64,000 nt of DNA, taken from Paramesorhizobium endophyticum. GTDB lineage: Bacteria; Pseudomonadota; Alphaproteobacteria; Rhizobiales; Rhizobiaceae. Every line of letters begins with the position of its first letter. The stretch's first letter is position 1. The notes under the pieces were generated by a model, which was given only the letters and a program-made list of their open reading frames with translations, did no database searches and was not told where the DNA came from. Where the stretch lies: NCBI RefSeq assembly GCF_014640615.1, contig NZ_BMHH01000001.1, forward strand, positions 186,001 through 250,000. Direction: 5' to 3'. Shown here piece by piece: positions 44,349 to 54,712 of the stretch. Position numbers and translations under genes: made by a program.

Positions 44349-45490
44349 GCCGTCAGCACCAGTCCGGCATCGGTGTCGAAGGAGACCCAGACGCGCTCGT
44401 CATAGGAGAGCGGGTTTAACGTCTTGCGCACGGCGTTGAGGCTCGCCGCCTTGATCGTTGCGCCATTGTCGAGCTTGACGTGGAACACCGTCAGGTCGCC
44501 GAAATAGGCGATGTCCCACAGCTCGCCTTCGACCGCGTTGAAGGACGTATCCGCCGGCTTTTCGCGGCTCAGGCGGATTTTTTCCGGGCGGATGACGAAC
44601 CAAACCTTCTGCTCGGCCGAAAATGGAAGGCCGGTTTCGGCGCGGATGGTCAGCTTTTCCGGCGCGGCGACGATCTCGGCCTCGCCATTGGCAGCCTTTT
44701 CGACTACGCCCTCGATGACGTTCACATTGCCGATGAAATCGGCGACGAATTTCGAGGCCGGAGCTTCATAGATTTCCGCCGGGGTCGCAACCTGGCAGAT
44801 GCGCCCGTGGTTCATCAGCGCGATGCGGTCCGCCATCGTCATCGCCTCCTCCTGATCGTGGGTGACGATCATGAAGGTGAGGCCAAGCTTCCACTGCAGG
44901 TCCATCAGCTCGAACTGGGTTTCCTCGCGCAGCTTCTTGTCGAGCGCACCGAGCGGCTCGTCGAGCAGCAGCACCTTGGGGCGCTTGGCGACCGCGCGGG
45001 CGAGCGCCACACGCTGGCGCTGGCCGCCGGAGAGCTGGTGCGGCTTGCGCCTGGCGAATTTTTCAAGCTTCACCAGCTTCAGCATCTCCGCCACGCGGTC
45101 GTCGATCTCGGATTTCGCCATGCGATCCTGTTTCAGGCCGAAGGCGATGTTGCCCTCCACGGTCATGTGCGGAAACAGCGCATACGACTGGAACATCATG
45201 TTGACGGGGCGGCGATAGGGCGGGATACCGCGCAAATCCTGCCCGTCGAGCAGGATGCGGCCCGAGGTCGGCTCCTCGAAGCCCGCCAGCATGCGCATCA
45301 GCGTGGTCTTGCCGCAACCGGACGCGCCCAGCAGCGCGAAGAACTCACGATTGAAGACATCGAGCGACAGATTATCGACGGCGGTGAAATCACCGAAAAT
45401 CTTGGTGACGTTCTCGAACTGAATGTAGGGCTTTGCCGCCGGATCGTTCCAAGGCGCGAACTTGCGGCGAAAACTACCAAAGGATTCCAT
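44345..45490 (-). CDS. potG: Putrescine/spermidine ABC transporter ATPase
   Basis: A 381-residue ATPase with Walker A GASGCGKTT, signature LSGGQRQRVALARA and Walker B VLLLDEPLGALD, followed by a C-terminal TOBE-type regulatory domain. It energises putrescine import. The ATG at 45490 has GGGGAG just upstream. Upstream in-frame codons run into a repeat. Confidence 0.96.
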   Translation of the reverse strand: MESFGSFRRKFAPWNDPAAKPYIQFENVTKIFGDFTAVDNLSLDVFNREFFALLGASGCGKTTLMRMLAGFEEPTSGRILLDGQDLRGIPPYRRPVNMMFQSYALFPHMTVEGNIAFGLKQDRMAKSEIDDRVAEMLKLVKLEKFARRKPHQLSGGQRQRVALARAVAKRPKVLLLDEPLGALDKKLREETQFELMDLQWKLGLTFMIVTHDQEEAMTMADRIALMNHGRICQVATPAEIYEAPASKFVADFIGNVNVIEGVVEKAANGEAEIVAAPEKLTIRAETGLPFSAEQKVWFVIRPEKIRLSREKPADTSFNAVEGELWDIAYFGDLTVFHVKLDNGATIKAASLNAVRKTLNPLSYDERVWVSFDTDAGLVLTA

Positions 45491-45569
45491 CCGGCTCCCC
45501 ACTGACTGAATATGTGACCGCGCCCTTATAGGGTGATTTTGAAGGGTGTGTGACGTTCCGGCTCGCACC

Positions 45570-45690
45570 CTCCTTCCCCCTTGCGGGGAAGGTGCCCGCG
45601 TTAGCGGGCGGATGGGGGTGGTGACGCTTGGCGGGGCGAGCCACGGGTCTCGCCCGTCCTTCGGACCCCCGCAAGGGGGAGGGAGGGTGG
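45570..45690. repeat. ~120-bp inverted-repeat element, copy B (diverged)
   Basis: CACCCTCCTTCCCCCTTGCGG...CCGCAAGGGGGAGGGAGGGTG with GGATGGGGGTGGTGACGCTT next to the centre. It is related to copies A (13567) and C (61743) but shortened on one side. It lies between potF and potG. Confidence 0.8.
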
Positions 45691-45695
45691 TTCCG

Positions 45696-46811
45696 TTACT
45701 GCCCCGTCACGATCTTCGTCCAAGCCCTCGTCGCCAGGCGCTGCGTCTTGGCATCATAGGGCTGCGGAACGAAGAGCTTTTCCATCGTCGCTGCGTCCGG
45801 GTAGATCTCCGGATTGTCGATGATCTCCTTGTCGAGCAGCGGCTGCGAGGCCTTGTTGCCATTGGCGTAGAAGACGACATTCGACGCCTTGGCGATGACC
45901 TCCGGGCGCATGATATAGTTCAGGAATTGATGCGCCTCGTCCACATGCCTGGCATCGGCGGGGATGGCCATCTGGTCGAACCACATGATGGCGCCTTCCT
46001 TGGGGATGGCATAGCCGATCTCGACACCCTGCCCTGCCTCCTTGGCGCGGTCGCGCGCCTGGAAGATGTCGCCGGAATAGCCGACCGCCATGCAGATATC
46101 GCCATTGGCGAGCGCATTGATATATTCGGACGAGTGGAACTTGCGAATGTTCGGGCGGACCTTCAGGAAGAGGTCCTCGACCTTGGCGAAATCCTCAGCC
46201 GTCGGCTTGTTGGGATTGCCGCCGACATAGTTCAGCGCCGGGCGCAGCATCTCGCTGGCCGAATCGAGCACATAGATGCCGCAATCCTTCAGCTTCGCCG
46301 ACTTTTCGGGATCGAACAGCACATCCCAGGAATCGATCTTGTCGACGCCAAGCGCCGCCTTGATCTTGGCCTTGTTGTAGCCGATGCCGGTGGTGCCCCA
46401 CATGTAGTTGATGGAGTATTCATTGCCCGGATCGTAGACGGCGGTGCGCTCCTGGATCACGTCCCACATGTTCTTCAAGTTGGACAGCTTCGCCTTGTCG
46501 AGCTTCTGGAAAACGCCGGCCGGAATCTGTCGTCCCAGGAATTCGCCCGAGGGAACGACGACGTCATAGCCCGAGCCGCCGGCAAGGAGCTTCGTCTCAA
46601 GGATCTCGTTGGAATCGAAGGTGTCATAAACGACCTTGATGCCCGTCTCCTTGGTGAAGTCGTCCAGGATGGATTGGTCGATATAGTCCGACCAGTTATA
46701 GACATTGACCACCCGCTCCTGCGCAGCCGCCGGCGCAATGGCCGTGGCGAGCGCAACGCTGGCCGTCAAGAAAAGCGTTTTCATGCTCATCTGGAAAATT
46801 CCCATTTTCAC
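45696..46811 (-). CDS. potF: Putrescine-binding periplasmic protein
   Basis: A 371-residue solute-binding protein. The signal peptide ends near APAAAQ (residue ~31). The mature start VVNVYNWSDYIDQSILDDFTKETGIKVVYDTFDSNE is diagnostic of PotF/PotD, with the WGTTGIGYN and SEMLRPALNYVGGNPN blocks. It delivers putrescine to PotGHI. GAGAGGG precedes the ATG at 46811. First gene of the pot unit. Confidence 0.96.
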   Translation of the reverse strand: MKMGIFQMSMKTLFLTASVALATAIAPAAAQERVVNVYNWSDYIDQSILDDFTKETGIKVVYDTFDSNEILETKLLAGGSGYDVVVPSGEFLGRQIPAGVFQKLDKAKLSNLKNMWDVIQERTAVYDPGNEYSINYMWGTTGIGYNKAKIKAALGVDKIDSWDVLFDPEKSAKLKDCGIYVLDSASEMLRPALNYVGGNPNKPTAEDFAKVEDLFLKVRPNIRKFHSSEYINALANGDICMAVGYSGDIFQARDRAKEAGQGVEIGYAIPKEGAIMWFDQMAIPADARHVDEAHQFLNYIMRPEVIAKASNVVFYANGNKASQPLLDKEIIDNPEIYPDAATMEKLFVPQPYDAKTQRLATRAWTKIVTGQ

Positions 46812-46895
46812 ACCCTCTCGAGGCCCATCAGCAACCCCGCCATTCCCGCACTTTTTTAGATTGCGAGGATTTCGTCAATCGCCTCATACGCTTTA

Positions 46896-48311
46896 TTACT
46901 GAAAATCGAAAGCGCTGAGGCCGGTCACCATTTCATCGAGCCCCAGAGGCCGCGTCAGCGGCGGCTCGGCGCGGGCAAGACAGCCCTGCCGCTCGCAGAT
47001 CCGGCAGGCCGGGCCGGTGGGCGTCGGCGGGGCGGAAGTGAGCGCCGCGCCATAGACGATATCATCCTTGAAGCCGATATCGCAGCCGATGAGGATGGCG
47101 GTGCGGCGCGGGCGCTCGCCGAATGCGCCCTGCGGTCCCTCAAGCGTACGGGCGATGGTGAGGAATTTCATGCCGTCAGGCATTTCCACCGCCTCGACCA
47201 GAATCTGCGCGTTCTGGGCGAAGGCGGCATAGACGGCGAGCTTGGGACAGGAGCCGCCGAACTGCGCCTGCGGGTAGCCCAGCGCGCCTGCCCGGCGGAA
47301 GCGGTTTCCGGCGTGGTCCACCTCGAGCATGAAGAAAGGCACGCCAGCCGCGCCCGACCTCGCCAGCGTGGTGAGCCGGTTCGCCGCCTGCTCGAACGAG
47401 ACGCCGAAGCGCGAGCGCAGCACGTCGATATCGTAGCGCGCGCGCTGCGCCGCCAGAAGAAAGGGCTGGTACGGCATCATCAGCGCATGGGCGGCATAGC
47501 GGCCAAGCTCGAACCGGGCGATGCGGCGGGCCTCGCTGGAGGAAAGCTTCAGCCGCTCGATCTCGGCCTGTATCGCCACCTGCATGCGGATGAGCGCCGC
47601 CTCCATCGCCACTTCGCGCAGCTGGTCGAAAGGCGACAGCCTCTCGGACAGGAAGAGCCGCTGCGAATGGCGGTCATAGCGCCTGCGCCAATTGGGCATG
47701 GCGGAAACGGGGAGCGTGCGCACCGCAATGCCATGCTCGGCGCGCAGCCAGTTCTTCAGCGCGCCCGTCAGATCGTCACCGGGTTTGAGAAGGGTGATGA
47801 AGCTTTCCGCCTCCTCCTCGATGAGCGGGAAATGGTTGGGCCGACGCTCCAGCACGTCGTGCACCTCGTCGAGCGGCAGGCGGGCGGCGGAGAGAGACGT
47901 CTCGCGTCCCTCATTCGCCAGAAGCGTGGCGAGGTCGGAGAGCCGCTCCAGCTGCTCGCGATAGGCGCGGTAGAGCTTGACGATACCAGCGGCGGCATTG
48001 GGCGCAGCCTCGCCGATTTCGACAAGCTCCTGATCGCCCGGCAGTTCGCCCGCAAGGAGCGGGTCGGAGAAGACCTCCTTCAGGCCCGCAATTGTTACCC
48101 CGCTTCCCGCATGGAGGCTGTCGAGGTCGAGCCTGTATGTGCTGGCGAGCTTCAGCAGCAGTTGCACCGTGAGCGGACGCTGGTTGCGCTCGATAAGGTT
48201 AAGATAAGACGGTGAAATGCCCAGCGCCTCGGCCATGGCGGTTTGCGTCAGCCCGCGCTCGTTGCGGATGCGCCGGATGCGCGGGCCGGCGAAGATTTTC
48301 TGTTCGGGCAT
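46896..48311 (-). CDS. ScfR/RamB-type short-chain fatty-acyl regulator
   Basis: A 471-residue regulator with an N-terminal Xre HTH ([40 protein letters not shown]). A large domain follows, with the C-terminal cysteine motif [19 protein letters not shown] and a central DUF2083-like region. Relatives control acetate, propionate and glyoxylate metabolism. It is divergent from aceA with a 241-base gap that holds repeated TACAA sites, so it very probably controls aceA. The ATG at 48311 follows GAGG. Confidence 0.9.
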   Translation of the reverse strand: MPEQKIFAGPRIRRIRNERGLTQTAMAEALGISPSYLNLIERNQRPLTVQLLLKLASTYRLDLDSLHAGSGVTIAGLKEVFSDPLLAGELPGDQELVEIGEAAPNAAAGIVKLYRAYREQLERLSDLATLLANEGRETSLSAARLPLDEVHDVLERRPNHFPLIEEEAESFITLLKPGDDLTGALKNWLRAEHGIAVRTLPVSAMPNWRRRYDRHSQRLFLSERLSPFDQLREVAMEAALIRMQVAIQAEIERLKLSSSEARRIARFELGRYAAHALMMPYQPFLLAAQRARYDIDVLRSRFGVSFEQAANRLTTLARSGAAGVPFFMLEVDHAGNRFRRAGALGYPQAQFGGSCPKLAVYAAFAQNAQILVEAVEMPDGMKFLTIARTLEGPQGAFGERPRRTAILIGCDIGFKDDIVYGAALTSAPPTPTGPACRICERQGCLARAEPPLTRPLGLDEMVTGLSAFDFQ

Positions 48312-48336
48312 GTTAGCCTCGCATCCGTTCAACCGA

Positions 48337-48395
48337 TACAATCTTTACAATCTCGCGCAGCAGCCGGCAATGCACGATTGTTACAAGATTTACAA
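48337..48395. promoter_or_regulatory. TACAA repeat cluster, candidate operator for the aceA regulator
   Basis: TACAATCT occurs at 48337 and 48346, and TTACAA at 48382 and 48391. Each pair has a nine-base period. TTGTTACAA (48378-48386) is a palindrome. The cluster lies between the divergent regulator and aceA. Operator function is inferred. Confidence 0.45.
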
Positions 48396-48552
48396 CTTCA
48401 CAGAGCTAATCGGTCAAAACCGCTACAGCGTGACCCGATTTAAAGCCCGGATTTCTGCAATTTCCTCGCCCGGCTCACACCCAGACTGTAAATCTCGTCA
48501 TAGGCGCAAGCAAGCCGCTTGCAGCATGAAGCCATCTAGGGAAAACCGCATT

Positions 48553-49842
<1,290 letters not shown>

Positions 49843-49854
49843 AGGAGAAAAGCG

Positions 49855-50082
49855 ATGACACTGATACCCGTCAAGGAAAGGGCGGAGGAGCAATCCTCCT
49901 CCCTCACCACCGACCAGCAGGCGCTGATCCGCATGCTCGCCAACGATCTGCACCGGCTCAACCAGTCCGTCATGAAGGCGGTGGAAGGGGGCGTTTCCGT
50001 AGAACTCGTCCGCTCCGCCCGGCACCATGGCGGCGACGGCAATTGGGGCGATCTGCTGGTGCCGGTGATTGTGAGGCAGTAG
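49855..50082 (+). CDS. Small conserved protein downstream of aceA
   Basis: A 75-residue soluble protein with a helical centre (LTTDQQALIRMLANDLHRLNQSVMKAVEGG) and a Gly/His turn (ARHHGGDGNWGDLLVPVIVRQ). It begins 12 bases after aceA, so it shares its transcript. AAAAG precedes the ATG. I do not know the family's function. Confidence 0.75.
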   Translation: MTLIPVKERAEEQSSSLTTDQQALIRMLANDLHRLNQSVMKAVEGGVSVELVRSARHHGGDGNWGDLLVPVIVRQ

Positions 50083-50210
50083 ATGAGCAAGGGAGCATAT
50101 CCTTACATATTGCCTTGATTCCTACTTCACCATTCTAAAGTATTGCCATGTTATTTCTTCGTCATTACTTTCATGTAAAAAGCGCTTATTGCAGAATCAC
50201 GAGGAACTCC

Positions 50211-50633
50211 ATGGCAATACAAGCACTCATCGATACCATCGCGACCAAAGCCAATATCAGCCCACAGGTGGCGGAAAAGGTGGCTGGGATCGTGTTTTCG
50301 GTCCTCCAGCATGAATCGCCGCAGCTTTCGGCGCAGATTTTCGCCAAGCTTCCGGGCGCGCAGCAATTGGCGACAGCCAATGATGTGATGGCGCAGGGGC
50401 AGGCGAATTTGGGCGTTCTGGGGACCATCACCGGTTTCCTCGGCGGCAATACCGGGGAGGAAGTCGGCGCGCTCCTCAACGGCGTCGCGGCGCTGAAAGC
50501 CAGCGGTCTGACCGAGCAGCAGATCAGCGCCGCGGGAGCAGAGGTTCTCGCCTATGCTCGGCAGGCAGACCCGCAATTGGTGGACGCACTGGTGCAGGCG
50601 GTCCCGGAGTTGAAGGGGCAGTTTGGGGTGTGA
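50211..50633 (+). CDS. Helical protein, DUF2267/DUF2780-like
   Basis: A 140-residue soluble, Ala/Gln-rich helical protein: AIQALIDTIATKANISPQVAEKVAGIVFSVLQHESPQ..., then GFLGGNTGEEVGALLNGVAALKASGLTEQQI. GAGG precedes the ATG at 50211. No catalytic motif is visible. The resemblance is to small DUF2267/DUF2780-type proteins; function unknown. Confidence 0.65.
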   Translation: MAIQALIDTIATKANISPQVAEKVAGIVFSVLQHESPQLSAQIFAKLPGAQQLATANDVMAQGQANLGVLGTITGFLGGNTGEEVGALLNGVAALKASGLTEQQISAAGAEVLAYARQADPQLVDALVQAVPELKGQFGV

Positions 50634-50638
50634 GCACG

Positions 50639-50680
50639 CGCCCTCCCTCCCCCTTGCGGGGAGGGTACCGCCGCACCGGC
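50639..50680. repeat. Short palindromic repeat remnant
   Basis: GCCCTCCCTCCCCCTTGCGGGGAGGGT followed by CCGCACCGGCG. It matches the outer end of the 145-bp element family at 13567 and 61743 but only one arm is present, so it is probably a truncated copy. Confidence 0.6.
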
Positions 50681-50785
50681 GCGCCTATTTTGACCAGCTA
50701 TTCCATTCAAATGAAATACTTCAGGCGTGCCATAACGCACCGCCCTATGCTATCATCCCCATGACGAAACATTTTTTGGTGATTG

Positions 50786-52210
50786 ATGCCTGCCAATGTG
50801 AAGAAACCGGCGCGACCGAAGCAGCGCCGGACGCCTCAATATGTCAAATCGCTTCGCGGTGTTAAGGATTGGCGCGAGGTTTCGGAGTGGCTCGCCTGGC
50901 GTGACATTGAGGATATCGAATGCATTACCCCGGATCAGGCCGGGGTGGCGCGCGGCAAGATGATGCCGTCGAAGAAATTCACCTCCAACACCTCGCTCGC
51001 CCTGCCCTCCGCCGTATTCATGGCGACGATCTCGGGAGATTATCCTGAGGATGACGGCGATTTCGCCTATCCGGCAGACGATGGCGACCTAAAGCTGGTT
51101 CCCGACCTCTCGACGCTCTGTGTCGTGCCATGGGAAAGCGACCCCACGGCACAGGTGATCTGTGACCTGGCGCATCAGGACGGGCGCGCGGTGGAGTTCA
51201 CACCGCGCAACGTGCTGCGCCGGGTGATCGCGGCCTATGACAAGCTCGGCCTTCGCCCCGTTGTCGCCCCGGAAATTGAATTCTACCTCGTCCGCAAGAA
51301 CCCGGACCCGGATTATCCCCTCACCCCGCCCGTGGGGCGCTCAGGCCGCGCCATCGGCGGCGGACAGGGCTATTCGATCGCCGGCGTCAACGAGTTCGAC
51401 GAGTTGATCGACGACATCTACCATTTCTCCGAGGGCCAGGGGCTGGAGATCGACACGCTCATCCATGAAGAGGGCGCGGGGCAGCTCGAAATCAATCTGC
51501 GCCATGGCGATCCGGTGGAACTGGCCGACCAGGTTTTCATGTTCAAGCGCACGATCCGCGAGGCGGCGCTGAAGCATGAGATGTATGCCACCTTCATGGC
51601 CAAGCCCATCCAGGGCCAGCCGGGCTCGGCGATGCATATCCACCAGTCGATCGTGGACAAGAAAACCGGCCGCAACATCTTCACAAACGAAGATGGCGGC
51701 GAGACCGATGCGTTCCACCATTTCATCGGCGGGATGCAGAAGCATGTGCCGAACGCGCTCGTGATGTTCGCGCCCTATGTGAACTCCTATAGGCGGCTGA
51801 CCAAGGCGGCTTCCGCGCCGGTCAATGTCAAATGGGGTTACGACAACCGCACGACCGCCTTCCGCGTGCCACGCTCGGACCCTTCGTCGCGGCGCGTGGA
51901 AAACCGCATCCCCTCCTCCGACGCCAACCCCTATCTGGCGCTTGCCGCCTCGCTCGCCTGCGGACTCATCGGCATGACGAAGAAGATCAAGCCGGACGAA
52001 CCGGCAAGGACGACCGTCAACGAGGACGAAATCGAGCTGCCGCGCGGGCTGATCGAAGCCGCCGCGCTGTTCGAGGATGACGAGGACCTGCGGGAACTTC
52101 TCGGCGACGCCTTCGTCACCACCTATGCCGCGATCAAGCGGGCGGAGTTCGAGACCTTCATGGAAGTGATTAGCCCGTGGGAGCGGGAGTATCTGCTCCT
52201 CAACGTCTGA
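50786..52210 (+). CDS. Glutamine-synthetase-family protein, probable gamma-glutamylputrescine synthetase
   Basis: A 474-residue ATP-dependent ligase. It has the glutamine-synthetase catalytic fold with VVAPEIEFYLV, IHEEGAGQLEINLRHGDP, FMAKPIQGQPGSAMHIHQSI and RVENRIPSSDANPYLA. The divergence from GlnA, the following PuuB-like oxidase and the nearby potFGHI favour PuuA-type function: ATP-dependent joining of glutamate to putrescine for catabolism. The ATG at 50786 is used; a TTG lies directly before it. Confidence 0.87.
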   Translation: MPANVKKPARPKQRRTPQYVKSLRGVKDWREVSEWLAWRDIEDIECITPDQAGVARGKMMPSKKFTSNTSLALPSAVFMATISGDYPEDDGDFAYPADDGDLKLVPDLSTLCVVPWESDPTAQVICDLAHQDGRAVEFTPRNVLRRVIAAYDKLGLRPVVAPEIEFYLVRKNPDPDYPLTPPVGRSGRAIGGGQGYSIAGVNEFDELIDDIYHFSEGQGLEIDTLIHEEGAGQLEINLRHGDPVELADQVFMFKRTIREAALKHEMYATFMAKPIQGQPGSAMHIHQSIVDKKTGRNIFTNEDGGETDAFHHFIGGMQKHVPNALVMFAPYVNSYRRLTKAASAPVNVKWGYDNRTTAFRVPRSDPSSRRVENRIPSSDANPYLALAASLACGLIGMTKKIKPDEPARTTVNEDEIELPRGLIEAAALFEDDEDLRELLGDAFVTTYAAIKRAEFETFMEVISPWEREYLLLNV

Positions 52211-52220
52211 CGGGTCCCTA

Positions 52221-53507
52221 ATGTCATATCAAAGCCCAATCTCGCCCGGCATCTCCTGGTATGAAGCCAGTGTGCCGGAGCGTCCGCGATATCCGGCACT
52301 CGATGGCTCGCGGCAGGCTGGCGTCGTCATTGTCGGCGGCGGGTATACCGGGCTTTCGGCCGCCTATCATCTGGCGGCGGCGGGCGTGGATGTGGTGCTT
52401 CTGGAAGCCGCGCGGTTCGGCGATGGGGCCTCCGGGCGCAATGGCGGGCAGCTCAACACCGGCCAGCGCGCATGGGCGGAGGAGCTGGAGCGGGAATATG
52501 GCTTTACCCGCGCCAAGGCCCTGTTCGACGTGGCGGAGGAGGCGAAGGCGCATCTCCTCCAATTTGCCGATACGCACGGGATCGACATGGATTACGTGCC
52601 GGGGCAGATGTCGGTGGTGCACAAGCCGCGCTATCTGAAACATTATCAGGCCCATGCGGAACTGATGGCCTCGCGCTTCGGCTATCCGCACATCCGCTTC
52701 ATGGACCGGCAGGAGACAGCGGAGCGGCTCGGTTCAAACCGCTTTTTCGGCGGCATCCATGATGCGGGCACCGGGCATATCCACCCGTTAAAGCTGGTCA
52801 TCGGCACGGCCCGGGCGGCGGCGAAGGCCGGAGCGCATCTCTTCGAGAACACGCGCGTCACGGGCATCCGCTCGCAGAATGGACGCGTCACGGTGACCAC
52901 CGACGGGGGCGAAGTGATAGCGGCAAAGGCGCTCATTGCCGTCAACGCCCATGGCGGCGAGCTCGAGCCCGTCAGCGCAGCGCATGTCATGCCGATCCGC
53001 TCCTTTATCGGGGCTACGGTTCCGCTGGGGGAAAACAGCCCCGTGCTGCCGGGCGGCGAAGCGGTGGACGATTCCCGATTCGTGGTGCGCTATTTCCGCC
53101 GCCTGCCAGACGGGCGGCTGCTCTTTGGCGGAAGGGAAGCCTACACCGCCGACAATCCGCGCGACATCAGCAGCCATATCCGCCGGCAGATCGCCGAAAT
53201 CTACCCGGCGCTTTCCGATGTCGAGATCACCCATGCCTGGGGCGGCTCGGTCGGCATCACCATGCCGCGCAAGCCCTTCGTGCGCGAGGTGATGCCCAAT
53301 GTCATTTCCATCGGCGGCTATTCCGGTCATGGCGTGATGCTCGCCAATTTCATGGGACGGCTCTATGCCGAGACGGTGGCGGGCAATCGCGAGCGCCTGA
53401 AACTGTTCGAAGACCTCAACCTCCCCCCCTTCCCCGGCGGGAGCAGCCTGCGCGCGCCGCTCCTGTTCCTCGCCATGTCCTGGTTCGCGCTGGTGGACAA
53501 GATTTAG
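52221..53507 (+). CDS. FAD-dependent gamma-glutamylputrescine oxidase-like protein
   Basis: A 428-residue flavoprotein of the PuuB/OrdL (DadA-like) type. The N-terminal dinucleotide motif is VVIVGGGYTGLSAAYHLAAAG, with GRNGGQLNTGQR as the flavin-contact block and GGYSGHGVMLANFMG near the C-terminus. It should oxidise gamma-glutamylputrescine to the aldehyde. It starts 10 bases after the ligase gene. Its stop overlaps that of lodB by three bases on the other strand. Confidence 0.88.
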   Translation: MSYQSPISPGISWYEASVPERPRYPALDGSRQAGVVIVGGGYTGLSAAYHLAAAGVDVVLLEAARFGDGASGRNGGQLNTGQRAWAEELEREYGFTRAKALFDVAEEAKAHLLQFADTHGIDMDYVPGQMSVVHKPRYLKHYQAHAELMASRFGYPHIRFMDRQETAERLGSNRFFGGIHDAGTGHIHPLKLVIGTARAAAKAGAHLFENTRVTGIRSQNGRVTVTTDGGEVIAAKALIAVNAHGGELEPVSAAHVMPIRSFIGATVPLGENSPVLPGGEAVDDSRFVVRYFRRLPDGRLLFGGREAYTADNPRDISSHIRRQIAEIYPALSDVEITHAWGGSVGITMPRKPFVREVMPNVISIGGYSGHGVMLANFMGRLYAETVAGNRERLKLFEDLNLPPFPGGSSLRAPLLFLAMSWFALVDKI

Positions 53508-54709
53508 GCTTCCATCGGCAGTTCGACACCTTTCACCGATTGCCTGCGGCGCTGCCAGAATGGCTGATCCGTCCAGCGGGGCTGGATGCCATAGTAGAAG
53601 TTTCGCTTTGAGACGTAATCCGCCCAGAGCTGGCGCTGCTGCTCGTCATATTGGTGGATGAATGGGTTGTGCGAATCCAATGTTGCCGCGCCCTGCGCAT
53701 CGTCGGTCAATGCGTAGTGGATCATATGCCCGGCGTGGCTCGCGGATTTGAGCGCCTTGTCGATGCCTTGTGAAGACAGCGGATCATAGGCCTGCGCCGC
53801 GTCGCCCACTGCCATCCAGTTGTCGCCGCAGAATCTGGCTAATCGCTGGCTGCCCGCCGGTGCGCCACGGATGCCCCCACAGGCGCGATAGCCCTTGGTC
53901 TTGAGCAAGGGCGCGATATGCCTTGAGGCGTCCAGAAGCTGGTCGAAACCTCGCCCGGATGCGGCCAGCCTCGCCGCCGGAAGATCTCTGTCCGAGTGGA
54001 ATACAACCAGTCGCCGGCCTTCATGGCAGTCGGCCCCTGGCAAGCGGTTGGTGTACCACCAGCCATGCGGCGCGGCTTCTATCCTGGTGTAGCGATCGTC
54101 ATCTTCCCCGGCGCAGGAAAACCATTGCGCATAGGCGAACAAGCGATCCTCATTTTGGAGGGTTGGCACACCGAGCGCCCTCGCCACGACTGCCTGCCGT
54201 CCGGAGCAATCGACGAGGTAACGGGCGCGTACCTGCTGTACGCCTGCAGCCAAATTGAATGTCAGCCGCCAATTGGCAGAAGCCTCAGCGATACGCGCGC
54301 AGGATTGGAAGCTGGCGCCCTTAAGCAGCGTCGCACCAGCCGCGACCGCTCTTGCGCGCAAGGCATCGTCAAAGGCCAGCCGGTCGATGCATAGGCCATG
54401 GCCAGCCGATGTGAAGAAAAAATCCGCGATATCCGGCTGCTCGCTCGCCCATAAGGAGACGTTGCCCGCCGTGCGAAAAAGGCCAACAGACCGTTCTTCT
54501 CCGGTTTCTCCGAGGAAATGCTCGACCAGCCCGAGCGAGGACGGCGGCAGGGATTCGCCCAGTTTGAAATTCCGCGTTTCCCGCTTCTCCACCATCAGCA
54601 CGCGCCAGCCATAGCCGGCCAGCGTGATGGCGGTTGCGGATCCCGCAGGCCCGGAACCGACAATGACGGCATCCCATACTGCATCGGTCCGGCCGGGCAT
54701 CGCCTTCAC
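53504..54709 (-). CDS. LodB-like flavoprotein (cofactor-maturation enzyme)
   Basis: A 401-residue FAD monooxygenase-like protein with AVIVGSGPAGSATAITLAGYG at the N-terminus and the VGDAAQAYDPLSSQGIDKAL block of the tryptophan-halogenase-like group. LodB proteins are needed to form the cysteine tryptophylquinone cofactor in LodA. It lies directly after lodA (GTG three bases past its stop; an ATG at 54700 is the alternative). Its target should be the LodA encoded upstream. Confidence 0.88.
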   Translation of the reverse strand: MKAMPGRTDAVWDAVIVGSGPAGSATAITLAGYGWRVLMVEKRETRNFKLGESLPPSSLGLVEHFLGETGEERSVGLFRTAGNVSLWASEQPDIADFFFTSAGHGLCIDRLAFDDALRARAVAAGATLLKGASFQSCARIAEASANWRLTFNLAAGVQQVRARYLVDCSGRQAVVARALGVPTLQNEDRLFAYAQWFSCAGEDDDRYTRIEAAPHGWWYTNRLPGADCHEGRRLVVFHSDRDLPAARLAASGRGFDQLLDASRHIAPLLKTKGYRACGGIRGAPAGSQRLARFCGDNWMAVGDAAQAYDPLSSQGIDKALKSASHAGHMIHYALTDDAQGAATLDSHNPFIHQYDEQQRQLWADYVSKRNFYYGIQPRWTDQPFWQRRRQSVKGVELPMEA

Positions 54710-54712
54710 GGC

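Noticed and set aside
44480..45505. 341-residue plus-strand open frame opposite potG
   Set aside because: Antisense to the ATPase gene with its Walker motifs; no independent evidence.
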